Source of the DNA: Cannabis sativa
Lineage: Eukaryota; Streptophyta; Magnoliopsida; Rosales; Cannabaceae
Length of the DNA: 64,000 nucleotides
Assembly (NCBI RefSeq): GCF_029168945.1
Contig: NC_083602.1
Span: 73,056,600-73,120,599 of the forward strand
Direction of reading: 5' to 3'
Notes under the pieces: model-generated
Database searches by the model: none
What the model was told of the DNA's origin: nothing
The model's input: only the letters and a program-made list of their open reading frames with translations
Program-made: the position numbers and the translations under genes
Shown here: positions 24,753-34,782 of the stretch, one piece after another
How the letters are laid out: each line of letters starts with the position of its first letter
Numbering within the stretch: position 1 is the first letter of the stretch

Positions 24753-25169
24753 CTGTTCTTCATAAGTCATGTCTGGCTGCAGCTCAAGGCTCTCATAACT
24801 GAGTATGTGAGAGGGATCTGAAATGTACTTTCTCAACATCGAGACATGGAATACGTTGTGAACTGCTGATAAAGTTGGAGGCAATGCTAACCGGTATGCC
24901 ACTTGACCTATCTTCTCGAGAATCTCGAAAGGTCCTGTAAATCTAGGGCATAACTTGCCTCTTTTCCTGAAACGTTTGATCCCCTTCATCGGAGATACCC
25001 GTAAAAACACATGGTCCCCTACTTCGAACTCAACATCTCTGCGTTTCGGATCTGCGTAACTCTTCTGTCTACTCTGTGAGGCAAGCATTCTAGCTTTTAT
25101 CTTCTCTATTGCCTCATTGGTCCGCTGCACTGACTCTGGACCTAGGTATTTCCTCTCCCCTGTCTCATC

Positions 25170-25682
25170 CTAGTGGATGGGAGATCTACACTTCCTACCG
25201 TATAACAGTTCATAGGGAGCCATCCCTATCGTACTCTGATAACTGTTGTTGTAAGAAAATTCTATCAACGGTAGATACTTATTCCATGAGCCTTCAAAAT
25301 CCATAACACAGGCTCGCAACATGTCCTCCAATATCTGAATTGTCCTTTCGGACTGACCATCTGTCTGAGGATGGAATGCTGTACTGAATTTCAGCTTTGT
25401 ACCCATTGGTCGTTGCAAACTTTGCCAAAATTTGGAGGTGAACTTCGGATCCCTGTCCGAAACTATAGACTTCGGTACCCCGTGAAGTCTTACGATCTCT
25501 CTGACATATAACTCTGCCAACTGATCCACTGTAAATGCTGTTCTAACCGGCAGAAAATGAGCAGATTTCGTAAATCGATCCACCACTACCCAGATGGAAT
25601 CAAATAAACCCGTGGTCCTAGGTAATCCGACCACAAAATCCATCGTGATATCTTCCCACTTCCATTCTGGTAGGGTTAGAGG
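25170..25682 (-). pseudogene. Tekay integrase catalytic core, lacking its zinc domain
   Basis: Inserts element DNA into the genome. The catalytic triad is visible: Asp in [10 protein letters not shown], Asp in IVSDRDPKF, and Glu in [24 protein letters not shown] and [28 protein letters not shown] are typical. The N-terminal HHCC part was lost in the same deletion that removed RNase H. A TAG stop follows RSPIH. Confidence 0.92.
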
Positions 25683-25731
25683 CTGCAACAACACACACCC
25701 TAGACCCTGTCTGGATGCATCACAGTACACC
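25683..25731 (-). pseudogene. Tekay RNase H, truncated to its first 17 residues
   Basis: Only [18 protein letters not shown] remains, including the first catalytic Asp. The other catalytic residues (usually within ELA, TDH and later Asp motifs), the linker and the zinc-binding HHCC domain are absent; the frame continues in the core of integrase. The family normally has roughly 350-400 residues here, so about 1.1-1.2 kb is missing, by comparison with known Tekay order. Confidence 0.88.
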
Positions 25732-25899
25732 ACAAACTTCTCGTTTTCTGAAGGCAAAGCTAGCACTGGAGCGGTAATCAACCTCTGCTTTAGCTCCTGA
25801 AAACTAGCTTCGCACTTGTCTGACCAAATAAATCCCTGATTCTTCTTTGTAAGCTCGGTTAGGGGCATTGAAATTTTTGAAAACCCTTCCACGAACCTA

Positions 25900-26690
25900 C
25901 GGTAGTACCCAGCTAAACCTAAAAAGCTTCTAATCTCTGTCACAGTCTTCGGTCTCGGCCAATCTTTGACGGATTCGATCTTCCCGGGATCCACCTTGAT
26001 CCCATCTTTGCTCACAATGTGCCCTACGAAGGACACCTGAGATAGCCAGAATTCACATTTCTTGAACTTGGCATAAAGCTTGTGCTCTCGAAGCCGTTGC
26101 AGTACCATCTGAAGATGTAACTCATGCTCCTCTTCTGATTGAGAGTACACGAGGATGTCGTCGATAAACACAATCACACAGATATCGAGGAAATCCTTGA
26201 ATACTCTATTCATCAAGTCCATGAATGCTGCAGGAGCATTGGTTAGTCCGAACGACATAACCAGGAATTCGTAATGTCCATACCTAGTGCGGAAAGCCCT
26301 CTTCGGAATGTCCTCCTCTCGGATTCTCAACAAATGATAACCCGAACGGAGATCAATCTTAGAAAAGACAGTCTTCCCCTGAAGCTGATCGAACAAATCA
26401 TCGATCCTAGGTAATGGATATTTATTCTTCATCGTCAGTTTGTTCTATTCTCTGTAGTCGATGCACATCCTCATAGATCCATCTTTCTTCTTGACGAATA
26501 AAACCGGGGCTCCCCAGGGTGACACACTGGGCCGAATAAACCCTATGTCAAGCAACCCTTGGAGCTGAATCTTTAATTCCTTAAGTTCAGCTGGAGCCAT
26601 TCTATACGGTGCTTTAGAAACCGGTTCCACCCCTGGTGCCAAATCTATCACGAAGTCAATCTCCCGCTGAGGTGGTAACCCTGGAAGTTC
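25900..26690 (-). pseudogene. Tekay reverse transcriptase domain
   Basis: It copies the element RNA into DNA. It runs from the [11 protein letters not shown] lead-in through [16 protein letters not shown] and CIDYRE, then a TAG stop at 26445-26447, then [23 protein letters not shown], the MSFGLTNAP motif and the catalytic FIDDIL with its two Asp at 26157-26162, and on to the thumb ([11 protein letters not shown]). All key motifs are present; the single stop is the only visible lesion. Confidence 0.92.
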
Positions 26691-26918
26691 TTCGGGAAAA
26701 ACATCCAAAAATTCCCGAACCACCTTGATGTCCTCTGGCCGAATGGTATCTGGCCGAGTGGTGTCCACCACCACGGCCAGAAACCCTAAACAACCGCCAT
26801 GCAATAAATCTCTAGCTGACATGGCCGAAATCACCGGGATCCGAGATCCCTGAACTGAACCAACAAACACAAATGGTTCTTCACTTTTCGGTTGGAAGAT
26901 CACCATCTTCCTTTTAAA

Positions 26919-27203
26919 ATCGATGCTCGCCGAATATTTAGATAGGAAATCCATTCCTAAAATAATATCGAACTCTACTAAACTCATCTCTATCAAATCA
27001 GCACTTAACTCTCTACCATCTATCCTGATCGGCATAGACCTAATCCACCTGTTGGAGATAACCAATTCCCCGCCAGGTAATAGGGTTCCAAACCCTGATT
27101 CATAATTATCGTATGGTCTTTCCAGTTTACTAAAGATTCTGGCGGCCACATAAGAATGTGTAGCCCCAGAATCAAACAGTACTGAGTAAAGCGAGTTATT
27201 AAC
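26919..27203 (-). pseudogene. Tekay aspartic protease domain
   Basis: Processes the Gag-Pol polyprotein. The active-site motif is [13 protein letters not shown] with DSG at 27165-27173; the downstream flap and the hydrophobic [10 protein letters not shown] motif are intact. The domain itself has no stop, but it lies between stops of the polyprotein. Confidence 0.9.
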
Positions 27204-27323
27204 GTAAAAGCCGACCCTGTGACAAACTGATGGGCTGGCATCTGCATCAGCCTGAGTGATGGCAAACACCCTGGCTGGAGTGGGTATCGCTGGAGCTCTC
27301 GGTGCCTCTGATCGGAGCTGGGG

Positions 27324-28497
27324 ACAGTCCCTCTTGAAGTGTCCGGGCATGCCACAGTGAAAGCATCCCCGACCTTTGCACTCACCCTGATGGTGCCTTT
27401 TGCAGCTAGGGCACTCGGGATAGGAGAATCGGGTCTCGGTACCACCAGGACAACTTCCTCTATTCTGATTCCCCCGGAACCTCTTGTTCTGACTCGAGCC
27501 ACTGGATGCAGTGGGTGCTCTCTTCCTTTGATCAGTGGTCGAACCACTACTCCCCCTGCTAAAGCCTGATGCAGGAGGGGTAGGAGCCCCGCCACTCGCC
27601 GGAGTACTAGCTGACTCCGACATACACCCAACTGCGCCCTCAGCTCGCAGTGCCTTCTCCACCATCTGAGCATAGGTGGTGTTGTCATCCGTGGTGATCA
27701 TCAAATCGTGTTAGATCCTCTCATTTAATCTGTCCAGGTACTTCTCTTTCTTGCTGAAGTCGGTTGGCACAATTCCCGAGGCTAACCTCGCCAACCGGTC
27801 AAACTGAGTAGTATACTCGGTCACGCTCATATTCTCACGCTGGGTCAGGTGAGCGAACTCTTTCCTCTTGGCGCTTCTGACCGCCTCATTATAGTACTTG
27901 GCGTTGAAGAGTTCCTGAAACCTTTCCCAGGTCATGGTGGTGACATCGTGAATCTGAGACACCATGTCCCACCAGACCAGAGCGTCCTCTTGGAACTGGA
28001 AAGTGGCACACACCACTCTATCATTACCGGTGACACCCATGAAGTTCAGAATCTTGGTGATCACCGTCAGCCACTGTTCGGCCTTCATCACGTCTGGGCC
28101 TCCCAAGAAAACCGGAGGTGCTTGCTTCCGGAACTGTTCATACAAGGGTTCAAATCTATTGGCCGCCACCACTATCTCGGCCTTGGCAGCAGGGGCAGGT
28201 GCCACTGGAACTATCGGCACCGGAACTGCAGGAGCACCCTGCTGTCTCAACCTCTGAATCCCGAGGTCTTGCTCTTCTATCCGGGCTTGCATCTCAGCAA
28301 ACCGAACCTCCCAATTCTGGGCTCCGTGATCGGCTGGGGGAGCACAGGCGGCACTGTGGCGGGTTCTCATCACCCCGACCACGAGCCCTGCCTCGGGGAC
28401 CTCTACCTCGGCCCCTGGCGGCGGGGGGGCGAGCTCCCTGACCTTGATTCGACCCCACTGAGTTGCCCTGACTCCTGGTAGTCCGTGTGGCGTCCAT
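27324..28497 (-). pseudogene. Tekay Gag region with CCHC zinc knuckle
   Basis: Gag coats and packages the element RNA. An Arg/Gly-rich N-terminus is followed by a coiled-coil-like stretch (FAEMQARIEEQDLGIQRLRQQ), the retrotransposon gag domain (MKAEQWLTVITKIL, CATFQFQEDALVWW, WERFQELFNAKYY, EFAHLTQ and YTTQFDRLA) and, after a stop at 27711, a knuckle [14 protein letters not shown] at 27324-27365 with complete CX2CX4HX4C spacing. The frameshift near the N-terminus and the stop in the C-terminal third make it a pseudogene. Confidence 0.9.
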
Positions 28498-28762
28498 CTA
28501 GTTAGAACCGCCTGCGAAACCAAGAGTTGGCATATCAGGTCGTATTCAAGGAGAGCTTACTAATGCCGCTTAATTTGGAAATTAAAAACGAAACATGCGC
28601 CTATTCTACTATCAGGCTACTAACATGCTTCCTAACAGGCTTTTCTTATTCATAAATAAAGAAATAAACTACTAAAGCAATAAAGGCTTACTGAACCGTG
28701 AAACGAGCTAACTGCTGATGATGATTGTACATGTCGTGACGATCTTCGGAAGACAACCTGGC

Positions 28763-28775
28763 GGCTCTGATACCA
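28763..28775 (-). other. Tekay primer-binding site
   Basis: The minus strand reads TGGTATCAGAGCC three bases inside the 5' LTR, an exact complement of the 3' end of plant initiator tRNA-Met. Confidence 0.92.
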
Positions 28776-28778
28776 AAT

Positions 28779-31096
28779 TGTAACACCCTAACTAAAATAG
28801 GCGTATTACGTGATTTTTAAACATGCTGTGCAGCTCGTTGCTAATCAACGAGGTTTATGGAAAACGTGATTAATTAAAATTTTTGCTTTTTAATTAAACT
28901 TATAAAATAATATTACAAAAGACTCGGGATCACGATTACAAAATCATTTACAAAAGAGTTAACTGTTCATACAAAATAATTGTCGCCTAGCGACTAGTTA
29001 CAAAATTAGCCTTGCTGTCCTGATGATCGTACGCTCCAGGCCTAACTACCCCGACATGTACAATCTTCATAAGCTCGCTCACGGTCCATCAGCTTTAGCC
29101 TTGCTTTTACCTACACATAAACGTAGAACTGTGAGTCGACAGACTCAGTAAGAAAAACATAATAATATTCATACATAATCCCGGTCATGATCAGACGCCC
29201 ATACCCCTGATCATAACCCTAACTGCCGTGTCCAACACGATGCGAGTCCCCTAACCGCCGTGTCCAACACGGTGCGAGTTCCGAACGTTCATAGGGACGG
29301 TACTATTGACAAGTAACGGCTGATCGGTCGAGCCGGTCATCCTCCATTCTTGGTCATACTCCGGCTGTACCGACGTGTTACGGTATCCACCGATCGGTCG
29401 AGCCTGGTCATACTCCATTGTTGGTCATACTCCGGCATGTACCGACGGATACGTCAATAGTACGGAACCACCAACCTAAGTGTCGGCTGATCGGTCGAGC
29501 CGGTCATACTCATTCTTGGTCATACTCCGGCTGTCATACCGACGTGACAGGGTTGGATGGTTCGAAGCCAACATACATAACTAATGTAATCTAACAGGCT
29601 TCCTACATGCACGCTAAACATGTAATCTACATATGCATACTGTTATACTAATCTTACCTGGATTCCGAATTCAGGTGTGCCGGTCAACCTGACTGGAACT
29701 ATCTGCGCGGCGGATTACACGCTCCTCAACCATAAAAATCACAACACTATAAGTGATACGCTAAATCACTTCCCGGGGACTTAAACTAGGAACTAAAAGT
29801 TTTCCTATCGATAAAAAGCATGGCAATACCCCCAAAAACATAAAATCGAGGAAAACTAGGGTCCCTGAATTTTCCCCAACCGGTAGACCGGTTGCCCAAC
29901 CGAATTCCGTTCGGGAAAATTCGAACCCCATCTACGGATGCTGGCAACCGATTAGGTTCCTCGCAGTGACGACAACAATCAAAAATTCATATCTTGCTCA
30001 AATCAACTCCAAATCAATTCAAACCTTCCAGACCTACTCCATATAACCCCTAGAACATTTCTAAGGCAACAAAACTACCCAGATTGCACATAATCAAAAA
30101 TCACCATTAAAGCTCAAGTTTTGAGTTCTAAACTCAAACTTGAGCAAACCTAGCTAGCATGCAATCAAATCAATCTAAACTTACTTAAACATGCTTAAAA
30201 TAGCTTCTGAAAACAACCATAAACTTCAACAACATCACAGCAACAGATTATACAATTTTCATGTTGAAAACCAAACTTTTGCATAAGAAAACTCTAGCTT
30301 GCTCAACCTAAAAATCATGCTCCACAAGTAGCTTAATTAACATCTAATAATCATGCTTTAAACCTCAGAAAATAACCACAAAATACAGCAGCAACAACAA
30401 CCAAAAACTCATGCATGCATCATCATCTTTTCAAACTTTTTCTAAGAAAATAAAGGAAGAAAGCTAGAAATCACATACCACAATCAAGAGATCACTAGAG
30501 TTTTGCAAACAAAGCTTGAATCACCAAAGAAAATCCAGCCCTTTGCACCCCCACAACCAGCCGAGAGAGAGAGAGAGGAAAAGAGAGAGTTTCTTTGAAA
30601 ATTTTCTATCTTCTTTTTTTTTTTCTAAGTTGATTTTTGTAAAAATGAAATAACAACCCACTTAACATAAAACAATATCATTTCATCCAAATAAATCATA
30701 AATAAACATTTATTTTTCATTTAATAAAATCACAAAAAGACAAAATATCATTGGGCCAAAAAGACCATTTTGCCCCTCCACCCTAAAACCACATAAATAA
30801 CACAAAAGGGGTATTTTTGGGAAATTCTAAATTCCCGACCATTCCCGACATTCCCAATGTCTAATAAACCGTCCCAAACTACTAACATACTAAGTTGTGA
30901 TTTCTACTGAGCCAAACACCGAGTTTCAAAATACCGGGCACCGGAATGCAAAATTATGCAAACTACTACATGACATAAAAATGCATCTCTGAATTCAATA
31001 ATAATAGTATAATAAATTATTTAAATAGATATTAATAATTTCATAATTAAACGTGATTAACAGCTAATTTCCAAATTAAACTAAGCGGTCTTTACA
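28779..31096 (-). repeat. Tekay 5' LTR
   Basis: 2318 bp, highly similar to the 3' LTR outside two patches. Differences cluster in the GGTCATACTCC subrepeats (29290-29545) and in the CCGG palindrome zone (29879-29965), where each palindrome is shortened. Confidence 0.9.
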
Positions 31097-31101
31097 CCGC
31101 G

Positions 31102-31475
31102 TCATCGTGGGAGAGGTGCAGCATCAGGTTATGGGTTCAGATTGTGAAGATGTCTGAACGTGCGCGCGCGTAAGCGTGTGTGTCCGAGCGCCTGGTGCAC
31201 TCGATGCACCTACTCGACACCCCTTCAACCCGATTTTTCCAAAATTCATAACTTTCTCATTTTTTATCATAATCGAGTTCCGTAAAAACCGAAATTGCTT
31301 AATTTTTCACAAGGAATCCAAATAAAATATTTTCAAAAATAGAAAAAAAAAATATTTTTCATGAAAAAATTTTGTACAACACATACATTCATCAAATAAC
31401 ACATAAACCACATGAAGCCATCCAAATCAATACACATCATCGTTTTAATTCATATTTCATGAACTTAAATCATTA
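31102..31475 (-). other. E2 leader, second part
   Basis: It continues the E2 internal region after the Tekay insert. Bases 31102-31225 are GC-rich, with GTGCGCGCGCG and a 17-bp palindrome GGTGCACTCGATGCACC; the rest returns to AT-rich leader sequence similar to E1. Confidence 0.65.
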
Positions 31476-31492
31476 CCATGACTCTGAGGCCA
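31476..31492 (-). other. E2 primer-binding site
   Basis: The minus strand reads TGGCCTCAGAGTCATGG, one change from the E1 site and three from the plant initiator tRNA-Met PBS. Confidence 0.7.
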
Positions 31493-31494
31493 GT

Positions 31495-33387
31495 TGATGG
31501 AAATAATTTTACCAGGATCTAGATTTACTAACAAGTATGTTTCATTAACATCCTAATATGAATTTCCAAAAACAATGAAATAAACAAATATAAAGTTTAA
31601 GAAACCTTACATTGGGTGCAGCGGAATATAATGACTCCTTCCGTTCAGATTTCTAGCCCTTGATTCCTTTCTGTAGCAGAGCATTGTTAAGATCTGGACC
31701 TGGATCTCTTTCTCTCCTTCTTGAGCCTGATTCTCCTTCTTGTTGATTGGATTCTTCACAGTCTTACACATTATGATTGAGATACCACTTGATGTGTGTG
31801 TGCACTCACTCTATCACTCAAGGTATGAAAAATTGAAGAAGAAAAGAGAGGGTTTAGAGGTTCGGCTATAGGTATAGGTAAGATGGCTCAATTTTCGTGA
31901 AGGCAAGAAATTTCATCCACTTTAAGTATGAGCCATCACTATCTATTTATAGGTAACCACCTAGGTTTAGGTTAGAATTAATTAGCATTAAAATAATAGA
32001 AAAATAAATGGTAAATTACACTAAGTGTGGTCGGCCATGGATGTGGATTGGGCCCCACTTTGCAATTTTTCCATTTTGTCATTTTCCCATCTCATTTTCT
32101 CAAAAACACCAATTTTCCAATTTAACCACTTAAATGCAAATTCCAATTATTTAATAACTAAAAATTTATTATTAAATAATATTGTCATTTAATATATTTC
32201 TTAATTAGACTTAATAAAGTCTTTCAATTAATAAATAAGACCTAGAATCTCTTTTCTTCACAATTTAGCTCTTGCTTAGTGAAAATTCATAAACTAGACA
32301 TAGTCTAATTTTAGAATTATAATTGATTAATTAAAATCAATTAACTGAGTCTTACAAGCAGTACGGTCTCAACTAGTATGGGTACTATGGGCCTATATAA
32401 CCGAGCTTCCAATAAGCAGATCAAGAATTTACCAAGTAAATTCACTGACTTATTAATTCCTTGTTGCATCCACGCATAGAACTTGGAATTGCACTCTCAG
32501 TCATATAGAACGCTCTATATGTTCCACGATATAGATACACTATTAATTATCCATTGTTATAATCCCAATAATCAATGATCCTCTATAGATGATCTACATT
32601 GCATAGGGATAAAATTACCGTTACACCCTTTTAATGTATTTTATCCTTAAAACACTTGCCACCTATAAATGATATTATAGTGAACTAATATAGTCCCTAA
32701 AATGAGCGATCTATCATTTATCTCTATTTAGCAAGCTCGAAGGAAATCATCGTTTCACTTCTAAATACATATAGAAGCTATAGATTCCATATCTATGATT
32801 AGCGCTCCCACTCAATTGCACTATTATGTTCCCAAAATGTACGTATCACCCTGACCAAAAAGTAGGCTTAACTAACAAATCACAGAACATGTATAATACT
32901 CTTAAGATCGAACCTAATCATATCAGGATTAAGGTCATTTGTTCTAGGATCAACTAGGTGATATTGAATTGAATAGATATTACGGTAAGTTTATCATATC
33001 TAATCAAAGTTCAGTATCGGTCCCTTCCAATGTATACTCCATACATCCGATACTGGTAAACTTTGCCAATGCTCTGGAAAGGGCATAACACTTATCCAAG
33101 ATGTAAGTATACCTATCGCTGATTATCATGCCAGTCTAAATCCAGTGAACTGACAAATCAGGGAATTAAACTTTCGAACATATAATCATGATTATATTCC
33201 ACTGTGCTGACAACACTATAATCATGTGCAAATTCATATGTTCTGGACCTAATAGAATTTATACATTAAATATAATCATGAAATAAATCATGTGAACCAT
33301 GCAACATAAAATGTTATTTGTGATCTTTATTAATTAGTAAATCTGATTATATTGAAATGGGTTTTATTTAGGGCACAAAACCCAACA
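31495..33387 (-). repeat. E2 5' LTR
   Basis: 1893 bp. The first bases on the plus strand are TGATGG where the family has TGTTGG. The promoter motif TATAAATA is on the minus strand at 31944-31951. Confidence 0.88.
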
Positions 33388-33392
33388 GGACT

Positions 33393-33611
33393 GTCCACGT
33401 GTACACACTTGTACACGTGGTAGGTTTTTAGTGGTGCACGTAATATCAATTTTAAAAATTAATTATAAATATTTAAAAAAAAAATCAGAAAAAAAAATTA
33501 TTTTTTTTTTTTACTTTTTTTTTCTTTTTCCTTTTCTTTTTTTTTTTAAAAAAAAACTAATTTAAAAATTATAAAAATAAATGAATTATAAAAAAAATTA
33601 TTTTCTTTTAT
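33393..33611. repeat. MULE left TIR end and inner AT-rich flank
   Basis: The first 90 bases (GTCCACGTGTACACACTTGT onwards) complete the left inverted repeat. Then follow poly-A and poly-T tracts up to the PPR piece. Confidence 0.75.
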
Positions 33612-34160
33612 TTTTTTTATGTTCAACACAAAAGCATCAGGAATCACACCAGAAGCTTTCATTTGCTTTGTTAATGATCTAACAGCTCTTAAGTAAACAA
33701 AACAGACATTTAACTTGTTGAATCTTTTAAGTAATGAGTTAAACAACGTATTATAAGTTTCAAGATTTGGCTTGCAATCTTCTGAGTTTATCATTTTCTT
33801 ATACACATCAAAATCACGGTTGAACAAGAACTTTCTATTGCAGCAAAATCTAATCATTCAATTGTAAAGAGGCACACTCATTTCACAAGCTCCTGCCATT
33901 ACCTCATCGACCAAGGTATCTGCATTGCTGAATCGCTTCCCTTCGATTAGAATCTTGATCATGGTGAGGTAAGTGAGGTGGTTGTGTTTGTAACCGCGCT
34001 GTTGGGCAGTCCAGCGGAAGATGTCAAAGGTGAGATTTGGGTCCGATTGAGCCCATAAGGCATCGCTTACTTCGAGAGGTGAAAACCAGGGTTTCAAAAT
34101 CTGAACCCATGTCTCGAATTGCTTCTTGAGTGGGTTCTGGTTCGGGATGCGATTGGGTAG
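33612..34160 (-). pseudogene. Captured PPR gene fragment inside the MULE
   Basis: PPR proteins bind organelle RNA through 35-residue helical repeats. The minus strand encodes, in one frame, NPLKKQFETWVQILKPWFSP, LEVSDALWAQSDPNLTFDIF, RWTAQQRGYKHNHLTYLTMI and KILIEGKRFSNADTLVDEVM (to PLYN), then a TGA at 33858-33860, then MIRFCCNRKFLFNRDFDVYK, KMINSEDCKPNLETYNTLFN, SLLKRFNKL and a further segment ending SGVIPDAFVLN. The repeats FDIFRW..YKHNHLTYLTMIKIL, FDVYKKM..CKPNLETYNTLFNSLL and SLTKQMKASGVIPDAF carry the PPR consensus. It is a fragment without clear start or end. The single internal stop and otherwise clean frame suggest recent capture. Upstream (34164-34290) may be more of the captured 5' part in another frame. 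Confidence 0.85.
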
Positions 34161-34299
34161 TTAGGGATTTGGGGCTCTGGTAATGGTGGGTTTAGGTTTT
34201 CGGGGTTTTGAGTGGGTGAGGAAGAAAAAGTGGGTCGGGAAGATGATGAGAGAAAGGAAAAAGAAAAAGAAAATGAAAAAATAAAAGAAAATAATTTTT

Positions 34300-34551
34300 T
34301 TATAATTTATTTATTTTTATAATTTTTAAATTATTTTTTAAAATTAATATTACGTGGACCATTAAAAACTTGCCACGTGTACAAGTGTGTACACGTGGAC
34401 AGTCCACCGTGGCACTTAACTATGATTTTTTGACAGAGGGGTGCAGAGCAAAACGGAACCACGGTTTAGATAGTTATGCTGCCAAAATTTTGATTTTTGT
34501 GGTTAACTGTAACAAACCGTAAAGTTCAGGTGGTTTAGTCGCCAGTATCCC
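34300..34551. repeat. MULE right terminal inverted repeat
   Basis: The reverse complement matches the left end over about 250 bp and shows the unbroken form of the site where E2 inserted (CCACGGTGGACTGTCCACG). Confidence 0.85.

Positions 34552-34613
<62 letters not shown>
34552..34613. repeat. (AAT)n microsatellite
   Basis: About 20 perfect AAT/TAA units directly after the MULE tip. The first ten bases are the right-hand target duplication. Confidence 0.95.
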
Positions 34614-34782
34614 TGCACCTAATATTTTACGTGGTTTTTTAGTTAAAATATACATACTCCACGAGTCTATATTATTAGGGATATTTATTTTAATACAGAG
34701 AATGAATTTCATTAATATTAAATAATAGAATTTTCTCTCTATTTTTTTGTTGTCCCTTTTCCCATGGATTCTATCACTATTT
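34614..34782 (-). mobile_element. Tat-like gypsy LTR piece (downstream half)
   Basis: On the minus strand, following the TATA motif at 54113-54120, the sequence gives a leader with ATAGAATCCATGGG, a polyadenylation-like ATTAAAATAAA and an ACTCGTGGAG...ACCACGTAAAATA segment near the end. These resemble the R-U5 part of plant Tat-lineage LTRs as I know them. The copia tandem array interrupts it. Assignment rests on resemblance and on its position downstream of the Tat pol tail and antisense gene. Confidence 0.4.

Larger units (their letters stand above)
24567..28497 (-). pseudogene. Tekay gag-pol polyprotein, broken
   Basis: The polyprotein would start at ATG 28497 (MDATRTTRSQGN, then an RGRGRG stretch). 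A frameshift between about 28390 and 28330 moves the Gag frame; in-frame stops follow at 27711-27713, 26445-26447 (after CIDYRE, where the family has a codon for Leu) and 25170-25172 (after RSPIH, where the family has Trp). Between LLQ and PLTLPEWKW at 25682/25683 the frame jumps from early RNase H to integrase. The parts are listed separately below. No functional protein can be made beyond fragments. Confidence 0.93.
22231..31096 (-). mobile_element. Defective Ty3/gypsy chromovirus, Tekay type, 8.9 kb
   Basis: Complete in structure: LTRs at 22231-24565 and 28779-31096 (TGTAAC...TTTACA), exact 5-bp duplication CCGCG (22226-22230 and 31097-31101), a perfect initiator tRNA-Met PBS and a G-rich PPT. 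Coding order on the minus strand is gag, protease, RT, remnant RNase H, integrase, chromodomain, which with the C-terminal chromodomain places it among chromoviruses, most like Tekay/Del. It is inactive: gag has a frameshift, there are three in-frame stops, and most of RNase H is deleted. The chromodomain normally directs integration to heterochromatin; insertion inside another retrotransposon fits this. Confidence 0.93.
14866..33387 (-). mobile_element. E2: copia-derived non-autonomous element, second subfamily, split by Tekay
   Basis: Flanked by an exact GGACT duplication (14861-14865 and 33388-33392). LTRs are 1884 and 1893 bp. Without the Tekay insert the element is about 9.65 kb. It shares the internal plan of E1 (PPT, pol relic, GTCCCG motifs, PBS) but differs in sequence. 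The LTR antisense ORFs are broken, the internal hairpin duplication is missing, and the leader holds a GC-rich block into which the Tekay element inserted. The two LTRs differ more than those of E1, so E2 appears to be the older insertion. Confidence 0.88.
4527..34551. mobile_element. MULE carrying a PPR gene fragment (Pack-MULE type), split by E1 and E2
   Basis: Without inserts the element is about 1.31 kb: G4527 joined to 14716-14865 joined to 33393-34551. Its ends are long inverted repeats: tip GGGATATTGGCGGCTAAACC on the left, and the reverse complement of the right end begins GGGATACTGGCGACTAAACC. Similarity continues for about 230-250 bp, including the shared ACTTTACGGTTTGT, TTTGGCAGCATAACTA and GTCCACGTGTACACACTTGT blocks. 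The interior holds a piece of a PPR gene on the minus strand (33612-34160). No transposase is present, so the element is non-autonomous. Long TIRs, a 10-bp duplication and captured host coding sequence are the defining traits of Pack-MULEs; superfamily by inference. Confidence 0.75.

Noticed and set aside
27020..28481. Several overlapping ORFs of 70-220 codons on both strands over Tekay gag
   Set aside because: Shadows of the real minus-strand gag-pol frame; they stay open only because the region is GC-rich.
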